Shown: one piece after another, positions 35,929 through 45,095 of the stretch
Position numbering within the stretch: position 1 is the stretch's first letter
Layout: every line of letters starts with the position of its first letter
Assembly (NCBI RefSeq): GCF_009301415.1
Contig: NZ_CP045072.1
Coordinates: 2,161,001-2,225,000 of the forward strand
DNA: 64,000 nt
Origin: Paracoccus kondratievae
GTDB lineage: Bacteria > Pseudomonadota > Alphaproteobacteria > Rhodobacterales > Rhodobacteraceae
Reading direction: 5' to 3'
Notes under the pieces: model-generated
Database searches by the model: none
Seen by the model: only the letters and a program-made list of their open reading frames with translations
What the model was told of the DNA's origin: nothing
Made by a program: the position numbers and the translations under genes

Positions 35929-36517
35929 CGTTATCCTGTTTTTCTTGCGGTGCCACCGCACCTTGAACAATGCCAAGGCTGCTTAATGGTCTTGCCTCCA
36001 GGCGGCGCTGGTCGGCTTAGCCGATCCAGGCCATGATTCGGTATGCCCCCCACCGCATGTCCGCCATGCACACTGTGCAAACCCCGGCGGATGTAAAGAA
36101 TAGCCGCCAAAAGCAACGGTCTTGCGACAAGCGGAAGTTCGCAGGCCCCCTTGACAACGCTGCAAGCGTGATCGGGTTTCCGAAGGACACGGGGGTGGAT
36201 ATAGGCGTTTACCCCCACGGTTCAAGCCTCGCGAGGCGGAATTCCTGCAAGCTTGTCAAAGCTGTCGCGGAATTATGCGGGCTTGCCCGCCATTAATTGC
36301 GCCGTCTGCAAATAACGCGCAACGATATTATCAGCGATTCTTTAGCTTACTGCAATGGTTGCGCATAACAGATATTCCGCCAGTTTTTATTCCGGCTATG
36401 GTCAAGCGCAGGTTTGCAAGCCTAGAATTAGCGTAGATTTAGTCAATGACGGGAAATCAGCCGATATGGCAGGATCAGGTTTCCCCGTAATTTTTTATCA
36501 AGGACAGGGAAATCAAC
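35929..36517. other. 589-base intergenic region rich in palindromes
   Basis: This gap holds no supportable protein gene. It carries several perfect dyads: TCGGCT-T-AGCCGA (about 36013-36025), TGCACA-C-TGTGCA (36067-36079), GGGGGT/ACCCCC flanking a 17-base loop near 36191-36217, GCCTCGCGAGGC (36226-36237) and GCGGG-CTTG-CCCGC (36277-36290). Farther right GCGCAAC (36317-36323) and GTTGCGC (36358-36364) form a spaced pair. The cluster at 36190-36290 could be a structured RNA; the others may be operators for the flanking genes. No known RNA family was recognised. Confidence 0.4.
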
Positions 36518-36823
36518 ATGGCGCAACCAACCATCCATGTCGCGCATGAAGATCAAGGAAATTCAGGCCGTTACGTCGTCACCCTGCCCGGGGTCGAGGG
36601 CGAGGCCGAGCTGACCTGGCGCAGTGCCGGCCCGGGGATCATCGTGGCCGACCATACCTACGCCCCCGACTCGATGCGCGGCACCGGCGCGGCCTCAGCG
36701 ATGGTTCAGCGGCTGATCGCTGATGCCCGTGAGCGTGGCCTGCGCATCATCCCGGCCTGTTCCTATGTCCGTGCCCAGTTCAGGCGCCATCCCGAATGGT
36801 CCGATCTTCAGGCAGAGGTCTGA
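36518..36823 (+). CDS. GNAT-like N-acetyltransferase, short YjdJ type
   Basis: A 101-residue protein with the minimal GNAT core of the YjdJ group: beta strands at GEAELTWRSAGPGIIVADHTY, the acetyl-CoA loop MRGTGAASAMVQRLIADA, and the C-terminal IIPACSYVRAQFRRHPEW with the conserved Cys-Ser-Tyr. Such proteins probably acetylate small molecules or protein side chains; the substrate is unknown. The ATG is preceded by AGGGA at seven bases. It is the last gene before the sugar operon promoter, on the same strand, but the 266-base gap makes it a separate unit. Confidence 0.88.
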   Translation: MAQPTIHVAHEDQGNSGRYVVTLPGVEGEAELTWRSAGPGIIVADHTYAPDSMRGTGAASAMVQRLIADARERGLRIIPACSYVRAQFRRHPEWSDLQAEV

Positions 36824-36858
36824 CCGCGATTGACGCGCCGTCACATTGTACGCTTTGC

Positions 36859-36895
36859 TATGTTAGCGCAAACAAACATATCAGTACCGGTATGT
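36859..36895 (+). promoter_or_regulatory. Array of alternating half-sites upstream of the sugar operon promoter
   Basis: TATGTT (36859), AACATA (36875) and TATGTA (36891) recur every 16 bases in alternating orientation, giving TATGTT-N10-AACATA and ACATA-N10-TATGT dyads. The array ends 19 bases before the -35 box, a place suited to an activator. The protein that would bind is not known. Confidence 0.45.
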
Positions 36896-36914
36896 AAACT
36901 CACTTTCTGAATAA

Positions 36915-36943
36915 TTGACGGACATGTCGTCCATGTCTAGCTT
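36915..36943 (+). promoter_or_regulatory. Promoter of the sugar operon with an operator-like palindrome in the spacer
   Basis: TTGACG (36915-36920) and TAGCTT (36938-36943) are 17 bases apart. The spacer (36921-36937) is exactly GACATG-TCGTC-CATGTC, a 17-base inverted repeat, so a repressor bound there would block RNA polymerase. The GntR regulator at 44355 is the obvious candidate. The -10 match is loose. The distance to the start of the binding-protein gene is about 145 bases. Confidence 0.55.
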
Positions 36944-37089
36944 CGCGGGGAGGCAGGTGGCCTGGCCACCGCCGCGTCGCGGATGCGTCCCGAAAGGACC
37001 GCCCTGCACCCGCGCAGAAAGGGGAAGGCACGGGCTGGACCCCGGCTGTGGAGGCAGCCGCCACCCGGGCAAATGGAGTGGGAGGAATG

Positions 37090-38154
37090 ATGGTGAACCT
37101 CAGGAAATACGCCCTGGCGCTGGCCTCGGCGGCAGCACTTTCGCTGCCCGGCATTGCTGTGGCCGAAGGCATGGTCGGGATCTCGATGCCGACCAAGACC
37201 TCGGCGCGCTGGATCGACGACGGCAACAATATGGTCAAGCAGTTCCAGGATGCGGGCTACCAGACCGACCTGCAATATGCTGACGACGATATCCCGAACC
37301 AGCTTGCGCAGATCGAGAATATGATCACCAAGGGCGTGAACGTTCTGGTGATCGCGGCGATCGACGGCACCACGCTGTCGAACGCACTGGCCAATGCCAA
37401 AGCCGCCGATATCAAGGTCATCGCCTATGACCGGCTGATCCGCGACACGCCCGACATCGACTATTACGCGACATTCGACAACTTCAAGGTCGGGGTCGAG
37501 CAGGCGACCACTCTGGTAGACGGCCTCAAGGAACGTTTCCCGGAGGTGAAGCCGTGGAACGTCGAGCTGTTTGGCGGCAGCCCGGACGACAACAACGCCT
37601 ATTTCTTTTATGACGGCGCGATGTCGGTCATCCAGCCGCTGATTGATGACGGTTCGATCGTGATCCCTTCGGGACAGATGGGCATGGACAAGGTTGGCAC
37701 CCTGCGCTGGGACCCCGCCACCGCTCAGGCGCGCATGGATAACATCCTGTCCGCAAACTATACCGACAAACAGGTGCATGGTGTCCTGTCTCCCTATGAC
37801 GGGCTGTCCATCGGTATCCTCAGCTCGCTCAAAGGGGTCGGCTATGGCTCGGGCGACCTGAAAATGCCCATCGTCTCGGGTCAGGATGCAGAAATCCAGT
37901 CGGTCAAGTCGATCAAGTCGGGCGAGCAGTATTCGACCATCTTCAAAGACACGCGCGAACTGGCCAAAGTCACCGTCAGCATGGTCGATGCCATGATGAA
38001 GGGCGAAGAGCCCAAGGTGAACGACACCGAAAGCTATGACAACGGCGTCAAGACCGTGCCTTCTTACCTGCTGGAGCCGGTGGCCGTGACCGGAAAGAAC
38101 CTCGAAGAGGCGCTGATCGGTTCAGGCTATTACACCGAAGACCAGCTGAAGTGA
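37090..38154 (+). CDS. chvE: Periplasmic multiple-sugar-binding protein (ChvE-like)
   Basis: A 354-residue type I periplasmic binding protein, with signal peptide [24 protein letters not shown]. The mature start [19 protein letters not shown] and the segments [19 protein letters not shown] and [26 protein letters not shown] are those of ChvE, which binds D-galactose, L-arabinose, D-fucose, D-xylose and related pyranoses. The ATG at 37090 lies four bases after GGAGG; an adjacent ATG at 37087 is too close. Genes for the ATPase and permease follow. A hairpin in the gap after it (38184-38208) may stabilise the abundant upstream mRNA. Confidence 0.95.
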   Translation: MVNLRKYALALASAAALSLPGIAVAEGMVGISMPTKTSARWIDDGNNMVKQFQDAGYQTDLQYADDDIPNQLAQIENMITKGVNVLVIAAIDGTTLSNALANAKAADIKVIAYDRLIRDTPDIDYYATFDNFKVGVEQATTLVDGLKERFPEVKPWNVELFGGSPDDNNAYFFYDGAMSVIQPLIDDGSIVIPSGQMGMDKVGTLRWDPATAQARMDNILSANYTDKQVHGVLSPYDGLSIGILSSLKGVGYGSGDLKMPIVSGQDAEIQSVKSIKSGEQYSTIFKDTRELAKVTVSMVDAMMKGEEPKVNDTESYDNGVKTVPSYLLEPVAVTGKNLEEALIGSGYYTEDQLK

Positions 38155-38183
38155 CACCAACCGGCGCTGTCGCGGACCCTCTC

Positions 38184-38208
38184 GCGGCGGCGCCTTCGGC
38201 GTGACCGC
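38184..38208 (+). other. Hairpin between chvE and the ATPase gene
   Basis: GCGG/CCGC outer arms enclose GCGCC-TTC-GGCGT. Hairpins in this position commonly protect the binding-protein part of the message so that it is made in excess. This is inferred from position. Confidence 0.3.
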
Positions 38209-38219
38209 AAGGGGTGGCC

Positions 38220-39794
38220 ATGGACGCTATTCTGGAAATGCGGGGAATCACCAAGGAATTCCCTGGTGTAAAAGCCCTCGACAATGTGAACATGACCATC
38301 CGGCGCGGAGAGATCCGTGCTTTGGTGGGCGAGAACGGTGCCGGAAAATCGACGCTGATGAAGGTGCTGTCGGGCGTCTATGCGCATGGCAGTTATCAGG
38401 GCGATATCCTTTATAACGGCAAGCCGATGGCCTTTCGCTCGATCAGGGACAGCGAAGAGCAAGGCATCGTCATCATCCATCAGGAACTGGCGCTGGTGCC
38501 GCAGATGTCGATTGCCGAAAACATCTTTCTTGGCAACGAGATCGCAAGACATGGCGTCATCGACCGGCGCGAGACCAACCGCCGCACGGCCGGGCTTTTG
38601 GCCCAGGTCGGGCTGCGAGAAAGCCCCGAGACCAAGGTCGGCACGCTGGGCATGGGCAAGCAGCAACTGATCGAGATTGCCAAGGCCCTGTCGAAAAAAG
38701 TCGATCTTCTGATCCTTGATGAGCCGACCTCATCGCTGAACGAACATGACTCGGACGCGCTGTTGCGGCTGCTTGAGCGGTTCCGCGAACAGGGGATGAC
38801 CGCGATCCTGATTTCGCACAAGCTGAACGAGATCAGTCAGGTCTGCGACAGTATCACCGTGCTGCGCGACGGCGCGACGGTCGCACATCACGACGGTATG
38901 GTCGATGAATCCGCCATCATTCGCGATATGGTCGGTCGCTCGATGAATGACCGCTATCCGCCGCGCCAGCCTCAGATCGGCAAGGTGGTGATGCAGGTGC
39001 GCGACTGGACCGTTGCAGATCCCGCGCGCGATGGCCGTTTGCTGGTCAAAGAGGCCAGCTTTGAACTGCGGCGCGGCGAGGTGCTGGGCATCGCCGGACT
39101 GATGGGCGCTGGCCGGACCGAACTGGCGATGAGCATTTTTGGCCGCTCGATGGGCGAGTTCAGATCCGGATCGGTCGCGCTGCACGGCAAGCCCGTCGAT
39201 CTGTCCACGGTGCCCGCGGCGATCAGGGCCGGCCTTGCCTATGTGACCGAGGACCGAAAATCGCTGGGCCTCGTGCTTGAGGACACGATCCGCCGCAATA
39301 TTCCGCTGGCGAATTTGCCCGGTATCTCGCGCCAGGGGGTGGTGGACCGTCAGCGCGAAGGTGCGGTCGCGCGCGACTTTCGCCAGCGCATCAACATCCG
39401 CTCGCCCTCGGTCGAGCAAAGGACCGTCAACCTCTCGGGCGGGAACCAGCAAAAGGTAGTGCTGGCGAAATGGCTTTTCGCCGGGCCCGAGATCCTGATC
39501 CTTGACGAGCCGACGCGCGGCATCGACGTAGGCGCGAAATACGAGATCTATACGATCATCCGCGACCTCGCCGCCGCTGGAAAGTCGATCATCGTCATCT
39601 CGTCAGAAATGCCCGAGCTTTTGGGCATCACCGACCGCATCCTGATCATGAACGAGGGCCGTCTGGTCGGAGAGATGCCGACCGCAGAGGCCACGCAGGA
39701 ACGTATCATGCAGGTCATCATCAGGTCGGGCCAGGACCTGACCGACGAAAACGTTACCCCCGAGCAAATCGAGGCAGAGGCCGCACATGTCTGA
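38220..39794 (+). CDS. gguA: Sugar ABC transporter ATP-binding protein (GguA/MmsA type)
   Basis: A 524-residue protein with two ABC domains in tandem. The first has Walker [17 protein letters not shown] and Walker [13 protein letters not shown]; the second, in the C-terminal half, carries [15 protein letters not shown] in place of a full Walker A, and the signature [17 protein letters not shown] with Walker [16 protein letters not shown]. The unequal halves are standard for carbohydrate uptake (CUT2) ATPases. ATG at 38220, with AAGGGG five bases upstream, was preferred to a GTG six bases earlier. It overlaps the permease gene by eight bases. Confidence 0.95.
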   Translation: MDAILEMRGITKEFPGVKALDNVNMTIRRGEIRALVGENGAGKSTLMKVLSGVYAHGSYQGDILYNGKPMAFRSIRDSEEQGIVIIHQELALVPQMSIAENIFLGNEIARHGVIDRRETNRRTAGLLAQVGLRESPETKVGTLGMGKQQLIEIAKALSKKVDLLILDEPTSSLNEHDSDALLRLLERFREQGMTAILISHKLNEISQVCDSITVLRDGATVAHHDGMVDESAIIRDMVGRSMNDRYPPRQPQIGKVVMQVRDWTVADPARDGRLLVKEASFELRRGEVLGIAGLMGAGRTELAMSIFGRSMGEFRSGSVALHGKPVDLSTVPAAIRAGLAYVTEDRKSLGLVLEDTIRRNIPLANLPGISRQGVVDRQREGAVARDFRQRINIRSPSVEQRTVNLSGGNQQKVVLAKWLFAGPEILILDEPTRGIDVGAKYEIYTIIRDLAAAGKSIIVISSEMPELLGITDRILIMNEGRLVGEMPTAEATQERIMQVIIRSGQDLTDENVTPEQIEAEAAHV

Positions 39795-40971
39795 CACGAC
39801 CACTGAACGCTCCGGCGATACGTTCGGCTTCATCCGCCGCAACATCCGCGAATATGGCATCCTGTTCGCGCTGATCATCATTATGGCTTTTTTCCAGGTG
39901 GTCACCGGCGGCATCCTGTTCCGGCCGGTCAACCTGACCAACCTGTTCCTGCAAAACAGCCACATCGTCATCATGGCGGTAGGCATGTTGCTGATCATCG
40001 TCGCGGGCCATATCGACCTGTCGGTCGGTTCGGTCGCGGCCTTTGTGGGGGCACTGGCGGCGCTGATGGTGGTACGGCTGGGACTGCCCATTCCGGTCGT
40101 GGTTGTCCTTAGCCTTGCCGCAGGCGCAGTTATCGGCGGCATTCAGGGCTATTGGATCGCCTATTGGAAAATCCCCAGCTTTATCGTCACGCTGGCGGGT
40201 ATGCTGATTTTCCGCGGGCTGACCATGTGGATCCTGCAGGGCCAGAATATCGGCCCCTTTCCGCGTGGCTTTCAGATGATCGCCTCGGGCTTCATCCCGG
40301 ATATCTTTGGCCCCGACAAACCGCACACCCTGTCGTTGCTGCTTGGCTGGGGGGCGGCGGCATTGATCCTGTGGCTACAGATCCGGGCCCGCCGCCGCGA
40401 AGAGGCCGTCGGTATCGCGGATGAACCCTTTGCCTTCTTTGCCGCCAAGAACACGCTGATCTTTCTGGCACTGGTGTGGATCAGCTGGGTGCTGGCGAAT
40501 TTCCGCGGTCTGCCCAACGTCTTTATCGTCATGGCGGTGCTGGTCGCGCTTTACGCCTTTATCTCTGAGCGCACGACGCTGGGGCGGCGCATCTATGCGA
40601 TCGGCGGCAACGCCAAGGCGGCCAAGCTTTCGGGCATCAACTCGGAACGTGTGGTATTCCTGACCTTTATGAACATGGGGATGCTGGCGGCGCTGGCAGG
40701 GATCGTAGTCTCGGCCCGGCTGAACTCGGCCACGCCAAAGGCCGGGGTCGGGTTCGAACTTGACGTGATCGCGGCGGTCTTTATCGGCGGCGCCTCGATG
40801 GCAGGCGGCGTCGGCACGGTGATCGGCGCAGTGGTCGGAGCCTTTATCATGGGCGTGATGAACAACGGCATGTCGATCCTGGGTATCGGCATCGACTATC
40901 AGCAGGTCATCAAGGGGCTGGTGCTTATGGCCGCCGTGATCTTCGACGTCTCGAACAAGAGCAAGACGTGA
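39787..40971 (+). CDS. gguB: Sugar ABC transporter permease (GguB/MmsB type)
   Basis: A 394-residue inner-membrane permease of the CUT2 family, with about ten hydrophobic segments. It carries the signatures [20 protein letters not shown] and, after the central loop, [19 protein letters not shown] and [20 protein letters not shown]. Its N-terminal segment [19 protein letters not shown] is typical of GguB. It is the only permease gene, so it probably acts as a homodimer with GguA and the ChvE-like protein. It overlaps both neighbours (eight bases upstream, four downstream with the GTG of the kinase gene). Confidence 0.95.
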   Translation: MSDTTTERSGDTFGFIRRNIREYGILFALIIIMAFFQVVTGGILFRPVNLTNLFLQNSHIVIMAVGMLLIIVAGHIDLSVGSVAAFVGALAALMVVRLGLPIPVVVVLSLAAGAVIGGIQGYWIAYWKIPSFIVTLAGMLIFRGLTMWILQGQNIGPFPRGFQMIASGFIPDIFGPDKPHTLSLLLGWGAAALILWLQIRARRREEAVGIADEPFAFFAAKNTLIFLALVWISWVLANFRGLPNVFIVMAVLVALYAFISERTTLGRRIYAIGGNAKAAKLSGINSERVVFLTFMNMGMLAALAGIVVSARLNSATPKAGVGFELDVIAAVFIGGASMAGGVGTVIGAVVGAFIMGVMNNGMSILGIGIDYQQVIKGLVLMAAVIFDVSNKSKT

Positions 40972-41870
40972 CCCCGGACTGGATCGCTGTCGACTGGGGC
41001 ACCACCCGGCTGCGGACCTGGGCCATGCGCGGGACCCAAGCGGTCGAGGCACGGGCCTCGGACAGGGGGATGGGTGCACTTAGCCCCGCAGGGTTCGAGC
41101 CGGCCTTGCTTGATCTTGTCAGCGACTGGCTGCCCGCCTCGGGTCGGATACGGGTCATCGCCTGCGGCATGGTCGGCGCGCGGGGCGGTTGGACCGAAGC
41201 CGCCTACCGCGCCATCCCCTGCCCCCCGCTTGACCCGTTGCAAGCCATTCACGCCCCCGCTATTGATCCACGGCTGGATGTCCGCATCCTGCCCGGCCTG
41301 TCACAGAACGATCCGCCCGATGTCATGCGCGGCGAAGAAACCCAGATCGCAGGCTTTCTGGCTGAAAACCCGGATTTTGACGGCACGCTTTGTCTGCCCG
41401 GCACCCATTGCAAATGGGTCCGGCTGGCGCGCGGGCGTGTCGTTGGTTTCCGCACCTTCCTGACCGGAGAGCTGTTCTCTCTGCTCGCCGGCCAATCGGT
41501 ACTGCGGCTGACGATCGGGACGGCAAAGCCCGACGCCACGGCCTTTGCCAGGGCCGGCGCGTTGGCGCTGGCTGACCCCCATGCCGCGAACGCGCAGCTT
41601 TTCACGCTGCGCGCCGCCGCGCTGTTGCAGGGGCTTACGCCGGAACAGGCGGCGGGGCGGCTGTCAGGCCTGCTGATCGGCGCCGAACTCGCCGCAGCGC
41701 GCGACCTCTGGCAAGGTAACTCAACCGTGATCATTGGCACGGCAGGGTTGGCACAACTTTACGAAGATCTGCTGCTGGCAGCGGGCGCAAAGGCGTGCCA
41801 AAAGGATGGCGCGGCCCTTGTCCTTGCCGGTCTTGTCGCCGCCAGCTTAGCGTTGCCGGAGAACACATGA
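40968..41870 (+). CDS. dgoK: 2-dehydro-3-deoxygalactonokinase
   Basis: A 300-residue cytosolic kinase of the DgoK family, with the phosphate-binding entry IAVDWGTTRLRTWAM, the metal/sugar segment LCLPGTHCKWVRL and the later LTGELFSLLAGQSVL. It phosphorylates 2-keto-3-deoxygalactonate at O6 in the De Ley-Doudoroff pathway. The start codon is GTG and overlaps the permease stop by four bases. The aldolase gene for its product follows with another four-base overlap, which fixes the assignment. The conserved stop-start overlaps imply one transcript and coupled translation from transporter to enzymes. Confidence 0.93.
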   Translation: MTPDWIAVDWGTTRLRTWAMRGTQAVEARASDRGMGALSPAGFEPALLDLVSDWLPASGRIRVIACGMVGARGGWTEAAYRAIPCPPLDPLQAIHAPAIDPRLDVRILPGLSQNDPPDVMRGEETQIAGFLAENPDFDGTLCLPGTHCKWVRLARGRVVGFRTFLTGELFSLLAGQSVLRLTIGTAKPDATAFARAGALALADPHAANAQLFTLRAAALLQGLTPEQAAGRLSGLLIGAELAAARDLWQGNSTVIIGTAGLAQLYEDLLLAAGAKACQKDGAALVLAGLVAASLALPENT

Positions 41871-42469
41871 ACCAGCCTATAATTGCCATCCTGCGCGGGT
41901 TGACCCCCGCGGAGGCCCTACCCATTGGTCGCGCTCTGGTTGAAGCGGGGATCGACCGTATCGAGGTGCCCCTGAACTCACCCCAGCCGCTCGACAGCAT
42001 CCGATTGATGGCGGCGGCGCTGGCAGGGCAGGCAACAATCGGGGCGGGCACCGTTCTGACAGTCGCACAAGTGGCCCAAGTCGCCGATGCCGGCGGGCGG
42101 ATGATCGTTTCGCCCAATACCGACCCGGCGGTTATCCGCGAGGCGCGCTCGCGCAGGATGCAAGCCTGGCCCGGCGTTTATACCGCCACCGAATGCTTTG
42201 CCGCCATCGCTGCCGGGGCGACCGGGCTGAAACTGTTCCCCGCCGATCAGGCCGGAACCGGAACGCTGAAGGCGCTGCGGCAGGTGCTGCCCAGCGAGGT
42301 CGCAGTCTATGCCGTGGGCGGCGTCGGCCCTGATAATTTCGCCGAGTGGCGCGCGGCGGGGGCGCAGGGCTTTGGCATCGGCAGCGCCCTTTATCGCCCC
42401 GGCGACACCCCCGAAACAGTCGCAGCAAGGGCACGAGAGGTGGTGGCGGCACTACAGGCCCTGACATGA
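41867..42469 (+). CDS. dgoA: 2-dehydro-3-deoxy-6-phosphogalactonate aldolase
   Basis: A 200-residue class I aldolase of the KDPG/KDPGal family. The active-site arginine is in IAILRG (Arg-10), the glutamate in RIEVPLNSP (Glu-33) and the Schiff-base lysine in GLKLFPADQ (Lys-122). It cleaves KDPGal to pyruvate and glyceraldehyde 3-phosphate. The IEVPLNSP form and the neighbouring DgoK point to the galactonate rather than the gluconate isomer. It overlaps dgoK and the SMP-30 gene by four bases each. Confidence 0.94.
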   Translation: MNQPIIAILRGLTPAEALPIGRALVEAGIDRIEVPLNSPQPLDSIRLMAAALAGQATIGAGTVLTVAQVAQVADAGGRMIVSPNTDPAVIREARSRRMQAWPGVYTATECFAAIAAGATGLKLFPADQAGTGTLKALRQVLPSEVAVYAVGGVGPDNFAEWRAAGAQGFGIGSALYRPGDTPETVAARAREVVAALQALT

Positions 42470-43308
42470 GCGCGCAGGTCTTTGACCCTCGCATCTGTGA
42501 ATTGGGCGAAGGCGCATTCTGGCACCCCGAACGCGGCCAGCCTTTCTGGTTCGACATCCTTGGCCGGCGACTGCTGTCGCGTCAGGACGGGGCCGAACTG
42601 GAATGGCGCTTTGACGAAATGGTCTCGGCCGCAGGGTGGATCGGCCGCGACCAGTTGCTGATCGCAAGCGAAAGCGCGCTGATCCGGTTTGACCTGCGCA
42701 ATGGCCAGCAAAAGCGGCTGATCGCGCTTGAGGCCGACCGGCCCGGCAACCGTTCGAACGACGGGCGCGCCGATCCCTTCGGCGGATTTTGGATCAGCAC
42801 GATGGCGCGGAACGCTCAGGCTGGCCAGGGCGCAATTTATCGCTATCTTGACGGAGAGTTGCGCCTTTTGCGGGGAAACATGTCGATTCCGAATGCGATC
42901 TGCTTTTCTCCTGATGGCCGACTGGCCTATTTCGCCGACACCGCCGCCCAGGTCGTCTGGTCGCAAGACCTTGATGAGCAGGGCTGGCCCTTGGCCGAGG
43001 CACGGGTCTTTCTGGACCTGAGCGGCACCGATCAATTCCCCGACGGGGCCGTGACCGACGATCAGGGCCGGTTCTGGAATGCGCGCTGGGGCAGCGGCAC
43101 GGTCGCCTGCCACGCGCCCGACGGACGGTTGCTGAAACAGCTGGCCCTGCCCGCCGTCCAGCCAAGCTGCCCGGTCTTTGCCGGACCCGACCTGACACGG
43201 CTGATCGTCACCAGCGCCGCCGAAGGCCGGCACGGCCCCGATGACGGTCGCACCTGGCTGTTGGCCCCCAACGCACGGGGGCGGGCCGAACCACGGGTCC
43301 ACGCGTGA
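42466..43308 (+). CDS. SMP-30/gluconolactonase family lactonase
   Basis: A 280-residue six-bladed propeller lactonase. The first metal ligand is in ELGEGAFWHPE, the asparagine in MSIPNAICFSPDGRLAYFAD and the catalytic aspartate region in FPDGAVTDDQGRFWNARWG. Such enzymes open sugar-1,5- or 1,4-lactones made by aldose dehydrogenases. Placed between the KDPGal aldolase and the epimerase, the substrate is probably galactonolactone or arabinonolactone. It overlaps dgoA by four bases and shares one base with galM. Confidence 0.92.
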   Translation: MSAQVFDPRICELGEGAFWHPERGQPFWFDILGRRLLSRQDGAELEWRFDEMVSAAGWIGRDQLLIASESALIRFDLRNGQQKRLIALEADRPGNRSNDGRADPFGGFWISTMARNAQAGQGAIYRYLDGELRLLRGNMSIPNAICFSPDGRLAYFADTAAQVVWSQDLDEQGWPLAEARVFLDLSGTDQFPDGAVTDDQGRFWNARWGSGTVACHAPDGRLLKQLALPAVQPSCPVFAGPDLTRLIVTSAAEGRHGPDDGRTWLLAPNARGRAEPRVHA

Positions 43309-44312
43309 TGGCCAGCGAATTCGGCACTCTGCCCGATGGGCAAAGGGTCATGCAGGTCACAATCTCGGGGCACGGGCTAAGGGCTTCGATCATCACGCTT
43401 GGGGCTTCGCTTCAGGAACTGCGGCTCGACGGGATCGGGCATTCTCTGGTGCTGGGCTTTCCCCGGCTTGAACCCTATCTTGACGAAGGGCGCTATTTCG
43501 GGGCTGTGGTCGGGCGCTATGCCAACCGCATCGCCCATGGCCGGGCCGTCCTTGACGGGCAAAAGCTGCAGCTTGACCGCAATCAGGACGGTCGCCACAT
43601 GCTGCACGGCGGCCATGACGGCTGCGGCACCCGCAACTGGATACTTGCCGACTGGGACAAAAGCTCGGTTGCGATGGCCGATCACCTGCCTGCCGGCCAC
43701 ATGGGCTTTCCGGGGGCGATGCTGATTCGGGCGACCTGGTCGATCCTGCCAGGGCCGGTCCTGATGCTGACCATTCTGGCCACATCGGACGACACGACCT
43801 TTTGCAACTTTGCCCAGCACAGTTATTACAACCTCGACGGCTCGGATACGATTGCCGATCACCGCCTGTCCGTGCCCGCTGCGACCTATCTGCCGGTGGA
43901 TGATGACCTGATTCCCCTTGGTGCGCCCGCACCTGTTCAGGGCACCCATCTGGATTTCCAGAACCCCACCCGTCTGGGGGAAAGGCTGGGCGGGCCGCGT
44001 ATCGACCACAATCTTTGCCTGTCGGACCAGCGCCATGTCCTGCCGCGCAAGGTCGCAACCCTGCAGGCAGGTGGGCTGAGTATGGACCTTAGCTCGACTG
44101 AACCGGGCCTGCAGGTCTATACCGCTGAACATCTGTCCCCCGGGGCGCCGGGCCACGGCGGCAGGCCCTATGACCGTCATGCCGGGGTCGCGCTGGAATC
44201 GCAGATATGGCCTGACGCACCGAACCACGCCGATTATCCCTCGGCGCGGTTAGAGCCGGGGCGGCTTTACCGCCAAACCACGGTCATGAGCTTTCGTGGC
44301 AGGGTAGCTTGA
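43308..44312 (+). CDS. galM: Aldose 1-epimerase
   Basis: A 334-residue mutarotase. The two catalytic residues are visible: histidine in FAQHSYYNLDG and glutamate in GVALESQIWPDAPNH. The entry block FGAVVGRYANRIAHGRAVLDG is also conserved. It interconverts alpha and beta anomers so that the sugar dehydrogenase can use both. The ATG at 43308 shares its base with the upstream stop (TGATG); a GTG one codon earlier is also possible. It is the last structural gene before the regulator. Confidence 0.94.
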   Translation: MASEFGTLPDGQRVMQVTISGHGLRASIITLGASLQELRLDGIGHSLVLGFPRLEPYLDEGRYFGAVVGRYANRIAHGRAVLDGQKLQLDRNQDGRHMLHGGHDGCGTRNWILADWDKSSVAMADHLPAGHMGFPGAMLIRATWSILPGPVLMLTILATSDDTTFCNFAQHSYYNLDGSDTIADHRLSVPAATYLPVDDDLIPLGAPAPVQGTHLDFQNPTRLGERLGGPRIDHNLCLSDQRHVLPRKVATLQAGGLSMDLSSTEPGLQVYTAEHLSPGAPGHGGRPYDRHAGVALESQIWPDAPNHADYPSARLEPGRLYRQTTVMSFRGRVA

Positions 44313-44354
44313 CCTTACATCAACCAAGCCCCTAATGCGGGACAGGGAGGAGCC

Positions 44355-45080
44355 ATGGACCCTGCACCGATTATAAACGCCTATTCCGAGCCTTTCGTGC
44401 AGGCGCCCTTTGCGGTGCAGCTACAGATCCGGCTGCGGAAACGCATCATTCGCGGCGAACTGCCGCCCGGGACGCGCCTGTCCGAACAGGAAATCGCCGA
44501 TCAATACGAGCTTTCCCGCCAGCCGGTGCGAGAAGCCTTCATCCGCCTTGCCGGAGAGGGCCTGCTTGAGATCCGCCCCCAGCGCGGCACCTTTGTCACC
44601 CGCATTGATATGGAATGGGTGCTCTGTACTCGCTTTATTCGCGAATCGCTGGAATCCGACATCGTGCGGCTGGCGGCGACCCGCGCCCAGCCGCAGGACC
44701 ACGAGGCGCTTTTCGCCCAGATCGCGCGGCACGAGGCCGAAACCGACCCCGCCAACCTCGCCCAGCTTGACGAAGAGTTTCACGCCATGCTGGCCCGGAT
44801 CTCGGGCAAGGTGATGGTCTGGAACCATCTGCAACAGCTCAAGGTGCATCTGGACCGTGCCCGCCACCTGCTGGCGGCGATGACGCCCAAGGACGATATG
44901 CTGGCCCAGCACCGGGAGATCGCCCAGGCCATCGCCGCCCAGGACCCCGACCGGGCCGAGGCCGCGATCCGCGACCACCTGCGCCGGGTACTGATGGAGC
45001 TGCCGGGCGTGCTGCGCCTGTCTCCGAACTATTTCACCAAAACCGACACGCTGGCCGAAACCCTCGCCGCTGAAAGCTGA
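44355..45080 (+). CDS. GntR family transcriptional regulator (FCD type)
   Basis: A 241-residue regulator. An N-terminal winged helix (about residues 20-85, with TRLSEQEIADQYELSRQPVREAF and RPQRGTFV) precedes a helical FCD ligand domain with metal-type histidines (LDEEFHAMLARISG and LAQHREIAQAI). FCD regulators usually sense sugar acids or their lactones. It lies 42 bases after galM with GGGAGGAG as ribosome binding site, in the sugar operon itself, so it probably controls it, perhaps through the palindrome at 36921-36937. Its stop is 15 bases from the convergent FAH gene. Confidence 0.93.
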   Translation: MDPAPIINAYSEPFVQAPFAVQLQIRLRKRIIRGELPPGTRLSEQEIADQYELSRQPVREAFIRLAGEGLLEIRPQRGTFVTRIDMEWVLCTRFIRESLESDIVRLAATRAQPQDHEALFAQIARHEAETDPANLAQLDEEFHAMLARISGKVMVWNHLQQLKVHLDRARHLLAAMTPKDDMLAQHREIAQAIAAQDPDRAEAAIRDHLRRVLMELPGVLRLSPNYFTKTDTLAETLAAES

Positions 45081-45095
45081 GCCGCGCCCGGCCTG

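Noticed and set aside
36215..36245. GGTTCAAGCC stretch resembling a tRNA T-arm
   Set aside because: No acceptor stem, anticodon arm or CCA-proximal pairing could be built around it.
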